Below are positions 6,185 through 6,981 of a stretch of 6,981 nucleotides of DNA, one piece after another. The translations under genes were made by a program, and so were the position numbers. This DNA is from Betaproteobacteria bacterium (GTDB lineage Bacteria; Pseudomonadota; Gammaproteobacteria; Burkholderiales; Rhodocyclaceae), in NCBI GenBank assembly GCA_016880375.1, contig JAEHDO010000052.1, positions 1 through 6,981 of the forward strand, written 5' to 3'. Below the pieces are notes generated by a model. It was not told where the DNA came from, made no database searches, and saw only the letters and a program-made list of their open reading frames with translations. The stretch's first letter is position 1. Each line of letters opens with the position of its first letter.

Positions 6185-6808
6185 ATGACGACGCTACAAC
6201 GCCTGCTCGCCCAAACCGCCGTGGCCCTGGCTGCCCTGCTGCTGACGCCCCTGGCCGGAGCGCAACCGGATCCCTGGTCGGAATCGTACCGGCTGGAATA
6301 CGTCGGCAAGTATGCGGATGCGCTCGGCCTGATCGAGCCAATTGCCAATCGCCAGCCCGTCAACGAATTCGCCATCATGCGCACGGCCTGGCTGCTGCAC
6401 CTGCAGGGCAAGTACGCCGAATCGGAAAAGCGCTACCAGCGCGCGGCCGAAGTCAACCCGCGCTCCCTCGAGACCCGACTTGGCATCATGCTGCCGCAGA
6501 TGGCGCTCTACCGCTGGAACGACGCCATCCAGACCGGCAGAAAGGTGCTGGCCGAAAGCCCGTGGAACTACACCGCCCATGTCCGCATCATGGTCTGCGA
6601 AGAGGCGCTTTCGCGCTGGGAGGACCTGTCGAAGCATGCCGCAGAAGTCTCGGCGCGCTATCCCGCCGACGCCACGCTGCTGGTGTATTGGGCGCGCGCC
6701 GAGGCCGCCCTGAAGCGCACCCGCAAGGCCAAGGAACTCTACGCCCAGGTGCTCGAGCGCGTTCCCGGCCACATCGAGGCCAGCACCTACATCAGGCATG
6801 TACCCTGA
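6185..6808 (+). CDS. Secreted tetratricopeptide repeat protein
   Basis: The protein has 207 residues. The N-terminus is a typical Sec signal peptide: R6, hydrophobic core AVALAALLL, likely cleavage after A26 (LAGA|QPD). There is no lipobox cysteine, so the mature protein should be soluble in the periplasm. The rest is helical with about four to five TPR-like units. The clearest are LLHLQGKYAESEKRYQRAAE (~residues 71-90) and WARAEAALKRTRKAKELYAQ (~170-190); one or two degenerate units lie between. No catalytic motif is seen; TPR arrays bind protein partners. It lies 43 bases downstream of the channel-peptidase gene on the same strand with no terminator visible between, so it is probably the last gene of the operon and may be a periplasmic partner of the system. 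The family is sure; the role is unknown. Confidence 0.85.
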   Translation: MTTLQRLLAQTAVALAALLLTPLAGAQPDPWSESYRLEYVGKYADALGLIEPIANRQPVNEFAIMRTAWLLHLQGKYAESEKRYQRAAEVNPRSLETRLGIMLPQMALYRWNDAIQTGRKVLAESPWNYTAHVRIMVCEEALSRWEDLSKHAAEVSARYPADATLLVYWARAEAALKRTRKAKELYAQVLERVPGHIEASTYIRHVP

Positions 6809-6822
6809 TCAGGGCATCAGCC
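6795..6822. terminator. Possible weak bidirectional terminator at convergent gene ends
   Basis: CCCTGATCAGGG (6803-6814) is a perfect palindrome. It is flanked by further pairing: ATG with CAT, then GGC with GCC, separated by two small two-base bulges. It sits exactly where two convergent genes end. As a hairpin the inner arms must open a GATC loop, leaving a short stem. There is no T-run on either strand, so intrinsic termination would be weak. Confidence 0.25.
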
Positions 6823-6981
6823 AGTAATTCACCAGTTCGTGGATTTCGTGGTTGTAGCGGCTGCCGCCGGACGTGTCCCGATATTCATAGCGGACGGCAT
6901 TGCGAACCTGCGGCGCATACCATAGCGTATCCTCGATGCGGCCGGTCCAGTTGTACTCGAGGTTTTGCGCCCGGTAAGGGC
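6809..6981 (-). CDS. C-terminal end of an unrecognised protein
   Basis: The minus strand is open from the window edge to the TGA at 6811-6809, giving the last 56 residues. They are rich in aromatic and charged residues: EYNWTGRIEDTLWYAP, then VRNAVRYEYRDTSGG, ending VNYWLMP. The alternating pattern suggests beta strands, as in the closing domain of a periplasmic or outer-membrane-associated protein. I do not recognise a family and assign no function. It is convergent with the TPR gene and its stop codon is directly adjacent to that gene's stop, so it is not part of the same transcript. The coding call rests on the full-length open frame, coding-like composition and tight packing against the neighbour. 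Confidence 0.6.
   Translation of the reverse strand, partial: PYRAQNLEYNWTGRIEDTLWYAPQVRNAVRYEYRDTSGGSRYNHEIHELVNYWLMP

Overview
The window is high-GC, densely packed bacterial chromosome. Clear Shine-Dalgarno sites, a Cache/HAMP membrane sensor and a periplasmic TPR protein point to a Gram-negative proteobacterium. A betaproteobacterium is my best guess, but no rRNA or marker gene is present to confirm it. I see no mobile element, tRNA, rRNA or CRISPR array.

Layout: (1) Positions 1-1128, minus strand: the N-terminal 376 residues of a membrane sensor (TM, extracytoplasmic Cache domain, TM, HAMP). Its output domain lies outside the window. (2) Positions 1129-1269: a divergent intergenic region with one fair minus-strand promoter candidate and one weak plus-strand candidate. 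(3) Positions 1270-6141, plus strand: four genes, each overlapping the next by the four bases ATGA. They encode a 93-residue PqqD-like protein, an ATP-grasp ligase (358 aa), a fold-type III PLP decarboxylase related to diaminopimelate decarboxylase (463 aa), and a 710-residue fusion of a urea-transporter-type channel to an M23 metallopeptidase with an unassigned C-terminal region. (4) After a 43-base gap with a strong RBS, positions 6185-6808 encode a 207-residue secreted TPR protein, probably the last gene of the unit. (5) Positions 6809-6981, minus strand: the last 56 residues of an unrecognised convergent gene. Its stop codon directly abuts the TPR gene's stop.

The main interest is the five-gene unit. 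I do not recognise it as a characterised pathway. A PqqD-like fold (a peptide-binding or chaperone fold in RiPP systems), an amide-forming ligase, an amino-acid decarboxylase, a polytopic small-solute channel and a peptidase suggest that a small amino-acid-derived or peptide-conjugated compound is made and then moved or processed. This is inference. There is no radical SAM enzyme and no visible precursor peptide. Two details deserve testing. The decarboxylase lacks the substrate-recognition glutamate of DAP decarboxylase. Read by hydrophobicity and charge, the channel-peptidase fusion places its peptidase on the cytoplasmic side, where an ordinary cell-wall hydrolase could not work.
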